From NCBI GenBank assembly GCA_003023725.1, contig PXYT01000005.1, forward strand, positions 51,379 to 115,378: DNA of 64,000 nucleotides. Reading direction: 5' to 3'. The notes below the pieces were generated by a model that did no database searches, was not told where the DNA came from, and worked only from the letters and a program-made list of their open reading frames with translations. The stretch's first letter is position 1; every line of letters begins with the position of its first letter. Of this stretch, positions 28,342-38,303 are shown piece by piece. This stretch comes from Sulfobacillus benefaciens. Its GTDB lineage: Bacteria; Bacillota; Sulfobacillia; Sulfobacillales; Sulfobacillaceae. The translations under genes and the position numbers were made by a program.

Positions 28342-28806
28342 GGGCCCACTGCCCCCGGATTCCCCTCCGGCAAAGGGATTTGTACACCCCATTTTTGTGC
28401 GCCGGAATGTTCTTCGATGCAGGTGTTCATAGATTGGCTTCGGACAGCGCATTCGAACCCCGTTTTGTCGATGTCAGCCAACATCGCCGGTTTCACGTCT
28501 CTATCGCCAGAGGCGCGGTAAACGCCCCGGAGACTGGCCGTGTTTTGGAACGCTGTCCATTGGCAGACATACAAAATGGGGACCGCTCAGGAGTACGCAC
28601 ATGATAAAACACGGGCAAGGGGACGCTGCCCGCAATCGTCGCATGTGATTCTTCAAGAACCTCCACCCTTTAGGTCACGGAGGTATACAAAGTGAAAGAT
28701 ACAGTACGTTCCGGCTGCTATAGGACTTGAATGAATCGGCTAACACCAGGAACGATGCATGTGTTGTCGCTTGACCGCTTGCCCAACAATCTCCGGAGTT
28801 CCCGAA
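28342..28806. other. Spacer after the thiamine importer
   Basis: No gene is supported. A short stem (CCGGA/TCCGG near 28354-28370) follows the importer but lacks a T-run, so no confident terminator can be named. Confidence 0.35.
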
Positions 28807-28929
28807 CGGAAGAAAAACCCCGAGAGTCCCTCCCGCCAAGATCTCAAGGCTCACGCGGGAACCATAACAACGAATCGAAGGATTTTTAGTGCCGAAGGAT
28901 TCGAAAGCACAACGTATCAGGACTTTCTG
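28807..28929 (+). pseudogene. Relic of a TetR-family regulator N-terminus
   Basis: In one frame the sequence reads like the start of a TetR DNA-binding domain: a basic lead-in (NPESPSRQDLKA) then RRIFSAEGFESTTYQDF, which matches the family pattern of helix 1 and the turn to helix 2 (RxIFxxxGFExTTxxDI). After that the similarity stops (no recognition helix), and the frame ends at 29016. The gene is truncated and dead. Confidence 0.5.
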
Positions 28930-29085
28930 ATTCCTGAAGAGAAGGAGCGTGGCACAGGTTCGAATTTCGGACCACGATGCAGAAATACTTGCCGTTTTAA
29001 CCGCTCGGCGTGGTAGCATAAAGGCGGGAGCCCAATTATGCTCCCGTCCGTCGTAGTCCAATCCAAAAGAGGAGGAAAGCAGGTT

Positions 29086-29991
29086 TTGAGTAATGGGGCC
29101 AACGAGGTACGTGAGTGGTTACGGAATCAAAAAATCCGTAATCAACAGAGTCACCCTAGTTTGGAAGAACAACGCCAACGGCTGGCAGCCATGGGATCCT
29201 TGCCGGTTGACCCCACACTGCGCGTGACCCGCACTGTGGAGGGAGGTGTAGCGGGAGAATGGATTGAGCCTGTTGGCAGCCGGACACATCGGGTATGGCT
29301 GTATCTTCATGGGGGAGCATACGCTTCTGGCGGTCCTGATTCGCATCGTGCCCTGGCATCAAGGCTGGCCCTGACATCCGGATCCCGCATCCGGGTCGCG
29401 GACTACCGGCTGGCTCCGGAACACCGGTTTCCGGCAGCTGTGGAAGACAGCATTCGGGCCTATGTTGCCCTTCTGGAAAAGGGCATTTCGCCTCAGTCGA
29501 TCGTGGTCGGGGGAGACTCCGCGGGAGGCGGCTTAACGGTAGCACTGCTCGTGAGCTTGCGCGACCAGAGAATACCGCTGCCTAAAGCCATGGTTTTATT
29601 GTCTCCCTGGACAGATTTAGCCGCCACCGGCTCATCACTCGTGAATCGAAGAGACCGGGATCCCTGGCTTGATGCCAGCGGCATTGCCGCCGCCGGCCGT
29701 TTGTATCTGGGTTCTGCCGATCCCAAAAATCCCTTGGCTTCACCACTCTATGCCGATCTCCGTGGACTCTGCCCGGCCTTAATCCATGTGGGTGATGACG
29801 AAGTGTTGCTGGAGGACTCCGTGCGTCTGGCGCAACGATTGCAAGAAGCCCGGGTACCTGTCACCATTAAAGTCTTTCCGGGCATGTGGCACGTGTTCCA
29901 CGCCTTTTTCGCCAAGGTGCCGGAAGCGAATGCGGCTATCGAAGAAATTGGACAATGGGTGCAGCAAAGGGTTCCTGACGTCATGCCATAA
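29086..29991 (+). CDS. Alpha/beta hydrolase, HSL-type carboxylesterase
   Basis: 301 residues from TTG 29086, which is well spaced behind GAGGAGGAAAG. An ATG 16 codons upstream is in frame but lies before that site. Hallmarks of the hormone-sensitive-lipase family: HGGAY oxyanion motif (about 83-87), nucleophile Ser in GGDSAGGG, acidic residue near GDDEVLLEDS, and catalytic His in GMWHVFH. It hydrolyses short- to medium-chain esters in the cytoplasm. A TetR relic lies just upstream and could once have regulated it. A single gene with no clear partner. Confidence 0.9.
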   Translation: MSNGANEVREWLRNQKIRNQQSHPSLEEQRQRLAAMGSLPVDPTLRVTRTVEGGVAGEWIEPVGSRTHRVWLYLHGGAYASGGPDSHRALASRLALTSGSRIRVADYRLAPEHRFPAAVEDSIRAYVALLEKGISPQSIVVGGDSAGGGLTVALLVSLRDQRIPLPKAMVLLSPWTDLAATGSSLVNRRDRDPWLDASGIAAAGRLYLGSADPKNPLASPLYADLRGLCPALIHVGDDEVLLEDSVRLAQRLQEARVPVTIKVFPGMWHVFHAFFAKVPEANAAIEEIGQWVQQRVPDVMP

Positions 29992-30431
29992 GGCGGCTCA
30001 ATGAGCATTTTTCCCTTTGAATGACAAGGTATATCCCATAGAGGATGCAAAGGGTGGTACTTGGAAGCGGGGCAGGCCCGTGTCACGTTGTCATCGCCAT
30101 GGGGATGACTGTTATAAAGTGCATTGTCCGTTTTCGCTTATGGTCCCGCATCACACACAAAGACATGGTGTTTGATCTTGCACGCATGCCAAAACTCGAT
30201 GATTTGGGGTCCGGGAAAGAGATTGGCCATTACTTAAGGCGTCTCAGGCCGGACTGTATTCATCATGCCATGCCTCAAATGGGACCACAAGTAAGCCAAA
30301 ACTGGCTATTGGCCCGGTTACGGGCCACTGCATGAGCCCTGCGCACTGTGCAAGAAGCCGACAAAGTTACTGGTCCAACAGGCCCGCGGCGAAATGAGCC
30401 CCTGGCGCATAGTAGGCAAAGGAGGAGTGTC
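29992..30431. other. Spacer between esterase and SDR genes
   Basis: A 96-codon frame (30045-30335, plus) is open, but has no ribosome site or recognisable motif. Nothing else is supported. Confidence 0.35.
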
Positions 30432-31202
30432 ATGACCATCCCCGAATTATTCGATTGCCGTGACAAGGTCGCTTTGGTGACGGGAGGAGGCAGAGGGCTA
30501 GGCCGGATTATGGCGACGGCGCTGGCAGAAGCTGGGGCCGATGTGGTCATTTGTTCACGTGCAGTCGAAGCCTGCCAAGAGGCGGCGGAACAGATCAAGA
30601 AATCCGGCCGCAAGAGCATGGCTTTAGCTCTTGATGTGAGTAATCCGGAGAATGTCGATCAGGTAGTCCTGGAAACCATTAAAGCGTGGGGACGCATCGA
30701 CATCTTAATTAATAACGCTGGCACAAGCTGGGGAGCGTCCGCGCTCAACATGCCTTTGGATGCTTGGCACAAAGTCGTGGAAACTAATTTAACCGGAACG
30801 TTTTTAATGAGTCAGCGCGTCGGCAGGGAAATGGTGTCCCGAGGCTCCGGAAAAATTATCAACATCGCTTCTGTCGCCGGACTTTCGGGATCCCCGCCGG
30901 AAGTGCTGGACGCCATTGGGTATAGCGCCAGCAAAGGGGGCATCATTGCTCTGACCAAAGACCTTGCAGTCAAGTGGGGACCGTATGGAATCACCGTCAA
31001 CGCCGTTGCCCCTGGGTTTTTCCCCACGAAAATGTCCCGGGTTGTGCTGGAACGGCACGGAGACGAAATACTGCGGCATATACCCTTGGGACGCTTTGGC
31101 ACCGACGATGATCTCAAAGGCTTAATCATCTTCTTAAGTTCCAAAGCCTCGGATTACATGACCGGCAGCATCATTGTCGTAGACGGCGGACAACAAGCCT
31201 AA
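30432..31202 (+). CDS. SDR family oxidoreductase
   Basis: 256 residues, ATG 30432 behind AAAGGAGGAG. Classical SDR: TGGGRGLG (17-24), NNAG (94-97), catalytic S147, Y164 and K168 (GYSASKGG). The segment between Ser and Tyr is longer than usual (GSPPEVLDAIG), as in gluconate 5-dehydrogenase and some 3-oxoacyl reductases. An Arg after beta-2 (CSRA) suggests NADP(H). Substrate unknown; an acyl or sugar-acid alcohol is plausible. It is single and ends at a strong hairpin. Confidence 0.9.
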   Translation: MTIPELFDCRDKVALVTGGGRGLGRIMATALAEAGADVVICSRAVEACQEAAEQIKKSGRKSMALALDVSNPENVDQVVLETIKAWGRIDILINNAGTSWGASALNMPLDAWHKVVETNLTGTFLMSQRVGREMVSRGSGKIINIASVAGLSGSPPEVLDAIGYSASKGGIIALTKDLAVKWGPYGITVNAVAPGFFPTKMSRVVLERHGDEILRHIPLGRFGTDDDLKGLIIFLSSKASDYMTGSIIVVDGGQQA

Positions 31203-31212
31203 GAGGGACCGA

Positions 31213-31250
31213 AGCCGAAGACCCGCATGGGCTCGTGCGGGTCTTCGGCT
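31213..31250 (+). terminator. Strong GC-rich hairpin after the SDR gene
   Basis: A perfect 15-bp stem (31213-31227 with 31236-31250) and an 8-base loop lie 11 bases after the stop. There is no T-run, but position and stability fit a terminator. Confidence 0.65.
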
Positions 31251-32460
31251 GCCCAACATGTGCGTTATGCATTCTAGGAACAATTAGTTGGTGTCCCTTT
31301 GACGACGTTGGGTTTTTGCACGCTCTTGACGGTTGGAAAGCTGATTCAATTTGTTTCGGTTCTAACCCAAAGGGAATTGCTCAGTCAAATGCGGCCGGTA
31401 AACCGTAATAGGTTTCATGGGAGTGAGAGCAGGTTCTCTTGCCCTGCGGGCAGAGTTCCGGGGAGTCTTTTCGGGTCCATTGCCTGGCTGCTGCCAACCG
31501 GTAGATCGTTAGTGGCCGTGGATTGGTGCCAGGCATTGCCCACACGGCTCGTTGCCACGGTCCTCTTCTTTTTCTGGGGACGACTCTAGGGGGTTCCTAC
31601 TGACCGTGTCCCTGGCCTTATCACCCGTTTTCTCTTGACATCAGGTGCTGGTGATGGGGGGTAACAGGGACACGGAATGGCATCCCATGTCGTTCGCGAA
31701 ATAGGAGGGGGGTTACTTTAACCGCGATGGGCGGTGATAGCCATCGATATTGTTGTGTATCCGGCGGGCGTCGAATCGCGGTATTAACGCGGAAGCCGGC
31801 GAACCCGGCCGGAATCCGGCGCCGGTTATGCTTTCCTGTCCTGGCTTTCCTCGCCCCCGCCGTAATCATCGCCTAAAGCGTGAGACCCACCGAAGTTCTC
31901 CCGGCTCGATATCGCGCCAGCTGTTCTAGTCTCGTGCGGCTGATTGAGCGCTCTGGCCCCGAACCCGTTCTATAAAATCGTTGGGTTTCTGAGTTGGATC
32001 CGGTACTTCGCCCACCTTATGGAAAAAGAGAGGACGGCACGCGTCCAGGCGTTGCTCAACGAATCCTGGGACCGCCACGTCTTCATCCTGTATTTCGTCA
32101 TCATCGCCCTGGCGGTCTTTTTCTCCAAAAGAGATGGGACTCAAAGGGTGTTTGGCACTTATCGCCACCCTTGGCATTGGCAGAGCGCTGTATCTGCAAG
32201 CGCCTCCTATGCATCTCCCGGAATAGAATCTCGGCTGCCTCGCACTCTTTGGGTATCCTAACGGCCGCGGAGTTTTCGACCTCCCGCGATTTCGTGTGAA
32301 ATAAGCCGTCCCCCAGATTTGAGTCCAATCCCGTGAATGTCTCTGGGCCCTTGCAGTGGCGTGCTCTGTCCCCGGCAAACAATTTAAATTGCCGATGATG
32401 TTCCAGGATTTTGCCCACCTCCGGAACCATGGTGGGCCCTGCTACATATGGTGCATTATA
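31251..32460. other. 1.2 kb spacer with a long inverted repeat, no assignable gene
   Basis: Frames exist on both strands. The plus frame at 31944-32261 includes a hydrophobic stretch (VFILYFVIIALAVFF) that could be a membrane-protein relic, but no ribosome site or family is visible. The one clear structure is the inverted repeat at 31604-31675. Confidence 0.35.
31604..31675. repeat. Inverted repeat, 11-bp perfect arms
   Basis: CCGTGTCCCTG (31604-31614) is exactly complementary to 31665-31675, and bases in the 50-base loop can pair further (TATCACC with GGTGATG). It may be an RNA structure or the remnant ends of a small mobile element. Confidence 0.6.
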
Positions 32461-32473
32461 AGGAGGTGCTTTT

Positions 32474-33334
32474 ATGGCACTATTTGAGAACACCTTTCCA
32501 CCGTACGTAGCCTTCGGAAGCCGCACATTATCACTTCGTTCGCCTCGGCTGACCGGCACGGATGTTGCCCTCGTTCAGGCTGTGTATAACGTGATGCTTA
32601 AGACGATGAAGCCACCCCAGGGTCCGATGGGGTCGGCCATTGCCCTGGACGGTGTGTTCGGCCCGGCCACGAAGCAAGCCACAATGAATATCCAATCCTA
32701 CTTTGGCCTTGAAGTTGATGGAATCATAGGGCCCGACACCTATTTTGTGTTTGGCCAGGGGGTCGGTGGACAAACGACGTACGGCGGGCCCGTCTACGGC
32801 AGCCGGCAACTTCAGAGGGGCGATCAGGGAGGAGACGTCACAATTGTGCAAAACCGGCTGAACTGTTTTCGCTATTCCACGCTTCTCAAAGGTCCAGCCG
32901 ACGGCATTTTTGGTCCCGACACCGCGCGGGCAGTCTTGGCGTTCAAATATGACAGCGAACACAATGGTGACCGCGGATTTCCTGACAATCCCATTGCCGG
33001 GTTCGGATTCTACGACGCGACCTGGCTTTACACCTTCGCGGGCGGGCGCGCCATCTGGGGTCCGCCCGACCATGTTCAGCGTAACGGATTCGATGTCGTC
33101 TTTATCCAGGTGCTCTTGAAAAACATGGGGCTCTATACCGGTTATATCGATGGCTATTATGGATCCGCAACACTCGAGGCGGTGCGCCGGTTCCAGACTT
33201 TGGAGGGAATTGCGGTGGACGGCATCGTGGGCCCAGTGACTTTTTATCATATCGGACGGAACAATCAACAAAATGCCTCCTCACCCATAGCGCTCCCCTG
33301 GCCACCCCCGGTTCCCCCCGGCCTCGGCGGATAA
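32474..33334 (+). CDS. Protein with three peptidoglycan-binding repeats
   Basis: 286 residues, ATG 32474 behind AGGAGGT. Three PG_binding_1-like repeats are seen, each with the pattern LQ/VQ..L......DGxxGPxTxxAVxxFQ: repeat 1 around 28-92 (DGVFGPATKQATMNIQ), repeat 2 around 112-160 (DGIFGPDTARAVLAFK), repeat 3 around 205-262 (DGYYGSATLEAVRRFQ and DGIVGPVTFY). The tail is Pro-rich (PPVPPGLGG). No catalytic domain and no signal peptide are visible, which is odd for a wall-binding protein. It may be released with the spore or use non-classical export. Confidence 0.85.
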   Translation: MALFENTFPPYVAFGSRTLSLRSPRLTGTDVALVQAVYNVMLKTMKPPQGPMGSAIALDGVFGPATKQATMNIQSYFGLEVDGIIGPDTYFVFGQGVGGQTTYGGPVYGSRQLQRGDQGGDVTIVQNRLNCFRYSTLLKGPADGIFGPDTARAVLAFKYDSEHNGDRGFPDNPIAGFGFYDATWLYTFAGGRAIWGPPDHVQRNGFDVVFIQVLLKNMGLYTGYIDGYYGSATLEAVRRFQTLEGIAVDGIVGPVTFYHIGRNNQQNASSPIALPWPPPVPPGLGG

Positions 33335-34305
33335 CGGATCGTCCCAAAAAAATCCTTTCCGAAATCTCTGTGCCCCGGTGCCCCCCTTGTCGTCACCAGT
33401 GGTTAGCTCAAATCAATCGCTCATGCGGGAGGGGGGCATCCGGGGCAGTCTCCTGATCACAAAAGTCGAAGATGGCATGGCCGCCAACAGGAACAGATCT
33501 TTACACGAAACAGATCAAACATTCCGGGATTTCAGGTCCTGAAAGGCGGGGACACTCTCCGTTTCTTTATAAACGATGCATCCCTTGGGGAGACAGGGTT
33601 GTGAGGATCTGTTTATCGGGCTACACGTCATCATCCAATGCTCCAGGACGGCAGGTCAAAGACCGGCTAACTCTCCTAATTCATATAGACATCTAGGCCG
33701 TAAAACTCCCTTCTTGGGCTACGGGGGTTTGAGGCCACTGTCTGTTGCCAACTCCTGGCAATGCGTGTATGTTTACGAGGTAGAACGCTGGCACTACCGA
33801 TATGCCGGCCAAGGGAGCAATCGAATCAACAGTGTGACCACAAGTTGACAGAAATCCTTGCGAAACAGTGGCGTGCCAAAAATCTCCATCACGGCGCATG
33901 GGATTTTTTCTTCGGCATTTTTCATCCGCCCGTTCCCCCTAAAAAGTATTTATGCTGCATCTGTGCGAATTGGCGTCTTTGACACCAGAAAATGAAAGCG
34001 CGTCCATACCGGATAATGATCAAATTGCACGGAAAGAGCGCATCAAGGGCCAAAGATGGACGATTCTTCGGAATCCTAGTCCCCCCAAACGATGCAGTAG
34101 CGAATATCCTATCCACAACCACACCGACTTTCCCATACAAAAGGTCGGTTAACTATTTGACCCGTCCGTCATCTTTGCCTCATGATAGGGGAAGGAAACC
34201 CGGGAAAAGGCCGGACGATTGAGCAAATCCGGCGTCAAAACCAAAGAGAGCAGTCTCACTCAAACGAAACGTGTTAAAGAACGAAGGGAAGGGAAGAATG
34301 CCAAA
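33335..34305. other. Spacer upstream of the SDR at 34306
   Basis: No gene is supported between 33335 and about 34218. Short frames around 33470-33900 lack ribosome sites. The SDR frame is open back to TTG 34219, but the sequence there is lysine-rich and unlike SDR N-termini. Confidence 0.35.
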
Positions 34306-35067
34306 GTGGATCTCCAAGTCACAGACCGGCGTTATTTGGTCTTCGGAGGAACCCGCGGCCTGGGAAGAGCAGTAGCCAAGCTCTTAAGTCAGGAAGGGGC
34401 GAAGGTCATCGTGACCGGCCGCACAACCCCGGATAACCGGGAATCAGCCAGATCCCTACCCGGCGTGGAAACCTGGGTTCTTGACACCGGCGACGCCGGG
34501 TCCATTTCCTATTTTCTCGAAAAATGGGGAGACACCCTGCTTGATGGCCTGTTCGTCAATACAGGCGGTCCGCCGCCGGGAGATTTTTTCGACTTGTCGC
34601 CAGAAGACTGGATTCAGGCCTTTTCGCAACTCCTTTACGGACCGGTTCAGCTATTGAAAGCTCTCTCACCGAAAATCGCGGACGGTGGCTCTGTGCTCTT
34701 TAATACCTCGTCCTCCATTCGTGTTCCCATCGACCATCTTTTCCTCTCCAATGTTCTGCGGCCGGCTGTTGAAGCATTAGCCAAAGGGTTGTCTCTGGAG
34801 CTGGCATCCCGCCAAATCCGCGTGAACGTGATCGCCCCCGGACGCATTGGGACCGAACGGGTGCTGCAGTTGGATCAAGTCGCCGCCACAAGACGTCATC
34901 TCACGCTTGAAGAAATTCAGGCGCAAGCCCGGGCCCAGATCCCGTTGGGCCGATATGGCAGTCCCGAGGAGTTTGCCCGTGCCGCGGCATTTTTGCTCTC
35001 ACCGGCAGCGGCATTCATTTCCGGAGCGAGCCTTTTTGTGGACGGAGGTCAGACCAAAGCCTTGTAG
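34306..35067 (+). CDS. Atypical SDR lacking the catalytic Tyr-Lys pair
   Basis: About 253 residues if GTG 34306 is the start (GAAGGGAAGGG just upstream); TTG 34219 would add 29 charged residues. The nucleotide motif GGTRGLG (14-20) and the C-terminal signature (ISGASLFVDGGQ) are normal. NNAG is replaced by NTGGPPPGD (85-93). Where YxxxK is expected the sequence is SNVLR (148-152), so both catalytic residues are replaced. I recall an SDR subgroup with the same GGP and SNxLR features. It may have a different mechanism or be a binding protein. It lies 80 bases before the alpha-mannosidase, so co-transcription is possible. Confidence 0.85.
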   Translation: MDLQVTDRRYLVFGGTRGLGRAVAKLLSQEGAKVIVTGRTTPDNRESARSLPGVETWVLDTGDAGSISYFLEKWGDTLLDGLFVNTGGPPPGDFFDLSPEDWIQAFSQLLYGPVQLLKALSPKIADGGSVLFNTSSSIRVPIDHLFLSNVLRPAVEALAKGLSLELASRQIRVNVIAPGRIGTERVLQLDQVAATRRHLTLEEIQAQARAQIPLGRYGSPEEFARAAAFLLSPAAAFISGASLFVDGGQTKAL

Positions 35068-35100
35068 TCAGGCAATAAACAAGACCTGATCCTCTCGCGA

Positions 35101-35122
35101 GATGCCAGCCCTGGGTGGCATC
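35101..35122 (+). repeat. Stem-loop between SDR and mannosidase genes
   Basis: GATGCCA (35101-35107) pairs with TGGCATC (35116-35122) in the 80-base junction, 26 bases before the mannosidase start and without a T-run. A modest hairpin, possibly affecting expression of the downstream gene. Confidence 0.4.
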
Positions 35123-35147
35123 CGCCACGTTGCTGAAGGAGGCCATC

Positions 35148-38100
35148 ATGGGTAAAGTGAACAACCGGGACCTGTTTTCGTTTTGGGTCGAGGCACTACA
35201 TTCCTGGAGCATCATATCCCGCTCTCCTCTCACACACTGGGACCGAGTCGTTTATGTATTGCCCGGAGGGCAAACTCGACCGATGCAAGAAGTGGGGAAG
35301 GATTGGTCAGTTCTTGGAGCCGACCGTCTCATTTTAGAGAGCTTAATCACTCCGCCTCGATGGCATAGACACCTTCTTCTGGACTTAGACGGAGAAGGAT
35401 TAGTACGCCTTGACCAGCAGCCGCTATTTGGACTCAACACCTTTCACCGCATGTTTCGGATTCCCGAATCTTGGCAGGAACCCCGAACCCTGAGCGTGGA
35501 AATCGGACGTCTGGGACTCATGGGACAACATTTTGACCACCCCCAGATCCGCGAACTTGCCTGGTGCCGCATAGACGACATCGCCTATTCGGCTTACTGG
35601 GATTTGAAGGTTCTCAGGGAGTATCTGAGGCACCAGACCCTCCCCGAAGGAGTGGTCTCCGAATTGGCACGGGATCTGGAACAGGCCGTTCAACCCATTT
35701 ATCACCTCCCGCCGGACAAGCAAGCGTGGACCAAGTGGCTGACTCATCATGCCGACTGGGCAGAAACCGATGCTCTTTGGCGTCTCCTTAGAGAAAATAA
35801 AATGAAGGGCCTTCATAACATTCCCCGCCCTTTGCTAGCCGAACGAATCGAAGAAACTCACAAACGTTTGCATGAAGTGATTACCCGGCTCAACCGGAAT
35901 TTTCCCGTCAAAAACGGTCATCTTCAAGCCCTGGGCCATGCCCATATTGATCTAGCCTGGCTTTGGCGAGAAGAGGAAACCCGCCGTAAGGTCATCCGCA
36001 CGGTAGCGACGCAAATTCATTTCTTGGAATCCTTCCCGGAATATATCTTTGGCATGTCGACGCCGGCAATGTGGAAAACCATTGAGGAAGAGGAACCCGC
36101 GCTGTTTTCCCGCATGAAAGATCTCGCGGCACAAAACCGCATTGAGCCCCTGGGAGCCTTTTGGGTCGAAGCAGACAGCCAGATTCCGGATGCCGCCGCC
36201 ATTATCCGGCAAATGATTCATGGCCTCCGTTATTTCATGCATCATCTCGGTGTGCGACCGGTGACCGCGTTTTTGCCCGATACCTTTGGCTTCTCCGAAG
36301 GACTGCCCACCTTATTGGCTGCGGCTGGTATCCGCTTATTTTTCACGACCAAACTGAATTGGAATGACACCACCGTTTTTCCTTACAAGGATTTCTGGTG
36401 GATCGGTCCGGATGGTCGAAAGGTTCAAGCACACATATTCGGCGGACCGGAACAAGGATACAACGGCACCTCTTCTCTTCGGGACATTATGGACGGCTGG
36501 CAGGAGTACCAAAAATTCTCGGGTCAAACCGGCACCCTTCTTTATACCTATGGTTACGGGGACGGAGGCGGGGGACCCAACCAGGATATGCTGGAACGCT
36601 TGAGGCGATATGAACAGTTGCCTGGTTTGCCCGAGATTACCCGGGGATTTGCCGCGGCTCTCATTCGCCCCCCAGACACTGCCTTCCCCTGCTACCGCGG
36701 AGAGCTTTACTTGGAATATCACCGGGGCACATTGAGCTCGCAATCGCAAGTGAAATCTCAAATGCGTCGAATTCAAGAACATGTTCGGCTCGCAGAAGCC
36801 TTGGCAGCGTGGACAAGAACGGACTGGAATTTTCATCACGTGTGGGAACGAATTTTGGTCAATCAGTTCCACGACATTTTACCCGGGTCCGCCATCCATG
36901 AGGTATACCGAGACGTAGAAACGGACCTGAAAACGCTGGAAGACATGATCTCCAATGCGATTACCGGCAGTCTCAAGACGCTCTTCCCGAGGTCGGCCGC
37001 TGACGCGATCTCGATGGTCGCCGCCAATCCCTCCGGGATGCGGGCGGGAACCCGGCTTGTTGAATTCCGTGCCCCTTATCACCCGGAAGTCGCTGTCGAT
37101 GGGGAATGGCAGCGTGCACAAAAAATTGGTCCTGACCAGTACATCATGGCTCTGGGCCCTATGGAGCCTCTGTCCGCCGTCTCTTTGGCCATCCGGGCCT
37201 GTCAAAGCCCCAATGAAGAAGAGAGACCGCAACTTCTCCATGACTCTTACACCTGTCAAAGTGGACCTCTGACGGTCATGTTCGTCCCGGACGGCATTCA
37301 TCAGATATTATGGGAGGGACAGTCTTTCTTGCGCGAACCCGCCGGTATCCGCGCCTATTGGCATCATCCGGATCGGTACGATGCATGGGAATTAATGCCC
37401 GGATACCGGAACAATTTGTGCGATATCCAGCATGAACCTATGGTTGTGGACAAGGCCGGGCCATTTTGCCAAGTGATCCGGCTCCGGCACCGGATCGAGC
37501 ACTCCACGATAGTCGAAACCTATCGGGTAGATTTCGTGCATCATGCTCTCAACCTCTTCGTCCACTCCCAGATCCCCGACCGGCACCTGCTTGTGCGCTA
37601 CGAAATTCCGACGGATTTGGTCACCCGTTATGCCACAGCCGAGACCATGTGGGGAACCACTTCGCATCCGACCGTTCCCGGTTCTCTCGAAGAATCCGCC
37701 CGGTTTGAATGGGCTGCACACCGCTTTGTGGATCTGTCCGAAGGCGGGCATTTCGGCTTAGCCTTGCTCAATAACGGACGCTATGGACATTCGGTGGAAG
37801 AAGGAAGAATCGGTGTCACACTGTCCACCGCCCCTTTATACCCAGACCCGGCCGCGGATGTTGAGCCTGGGGATGTTAGTTTGTGCCTTTTTCCGCATCG
37901 AGGAACCTGGCGGGAAGCAGGAGTCATGGAGCAAGCTCATGCCTTTTCTGCAGGAATGTGGACACGAACTCTCCCTACCCATGCCGATGAGAGGCGTTCC
38001 TTGGTGAAAGGGTGGCCTGCCAACTTCCGCATCGTCTCCCTTAAGCTTGCGGAAGATGGCAGCCAAGACGTAGTGATGCAACTGGGAGAAATGTTCGGAT

Positions 38101-38303
38101 ATCGAGGACAGGCCTCCTGCCACGTGGATCTCCCGGGGCAATCCGTCCAACAGGTCGACGTGATCACTGAACAACCTGTACCCAATCCGGGAACGGTGCA
38201 TTTAGATCCGCGAACTCGTCTCTTGACATGGGACTACCGGCCCTATGAGCTGTTAGTGCTGAGGTGGATCCAAAGCCCTCCCACAAATTCCGTTACGCCT
38301 TAA
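35148..38303 (+). CDS. Alpha-mannosidase, glycoside hydrolase family 38
   Basis: 1051 residues, ATG 35148 behind GAAGGAGG. The zinc-binding motif GHAHIDLAWLW gives H264/H266 and D268. The predicted nucleophile is D378 in FLPDTFGF, and ADSQIPD follows the GAFWVEAD motif. About 260 N-terminal residues precede the catalytic part, as in the cytosolic MAN2C1-type enzymes, and the C-terminal half is the usual beta-sandwich region. No signal peptide, so it acts in the cytoplasm on mannosides imported or recycled. The full length looks intact. It follows an SDR gene closely, and no sugar transporter is near. Confidence 0.93.
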   Translation: MGKVNNRDLFSFWVEALHSWSIISRSPLTHWDRVVYVLPGGQTRPMQEVGKDWSVLGADRLILESLITPPRWHRHLLLDLDGEGLVRLDQQPLFGLNTFHRMFRIPESWQEPRTLSVEIGRLGLMGQHFDHPQIRELAWCRIDDIAYSAYWDLKVLREYLRHQTLPEGVVSELARDLEQAVQPIYHLPPDKQAWTKWLTHHADWAETDALWRLLRENKMKGLHNIPRPLLAERIEETHKRLHEVITRLNRNFPVKNGHLQALGHAHIDLAWLWREEETRRKVIRTVATQIHFLESFPEYIFGMSTPAMWKTIEEEEPALFSRMKDLAAQNRIEPLGAFWVEADSQIPDAAAIIRQMIHGLRYFMHHLGVRPVTAFLPDTFGFSEGLPTLLAAAGIRLFFTTKLNWNDTTVFPYKDFWWIGPDGRKVQAHIFGGPEQGYNGTSSLRDIMDGWQEYQKFSGQTGTLLYTYGYGDGGGGPNQDMLERLRRYEQLPGLPEITRGFAAALIRPPDTAFPCYRGELYLEYHRGTLSSQSQVKSQMRRIQEHVRLAEALAAWTRTDWNFHHVWERILVNQFHDILPGSAIHEVYRDVETDLKTLEDMISNAITGSLKTLFPRSAADAISMVAANPSGMRAGTRLVEFRAPYHPEVAVDGEWQRAQKIGPDQYIMALGPMEPLSAVSLAIRACQSPNEEERPQLLHDSYTCQSGPLTVMFVPDGIHQILWEGQSFLREPAGIRAYWHHPDRYDAWELMPGYRNNLCDIQHEPMVVDKAGPFCQVIRLRHRIEHSTIVETYRVDFVHHALNLFVHSQIPDRHLLVRYEIPTDLVTRYATAETMWGTTSHPTVPGSLEESARFEWAAHRFVDLSEGGHFGLALLNNGRYGHSVEEGRIGVTLSTAPLYPDPAADVEPGDVSLCLFPHRGTWREAGVMEQAHAFSAGMWTRTLPTHADERRSLVKGWPANFRIVSLKLAEDGSQDVVMQLGEMFGYRGQASCHVDLPGQSVQQVDVITEQPVPNPGTVHLDPRTRLLTWDYRPYELLVLRWIQSPPTNSVTP

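Noticed and set aside
27990..28604. Frame overlapping the 3' end of the YkoDC fusion
   Set aside because: Shadow of the real T-component frame; no ribosome site.
32531..33271. 246-codon minus-strand open frame
   Set aside because: Lies antisense to the peptidoglycan-binding-repeat gene, whose repeats and ribosome site are clear.
36336..36872. 178-codon minus-strand frame
   Set aside because: Antisense within the alpha-mannosidase catalytic region; shadow frame.
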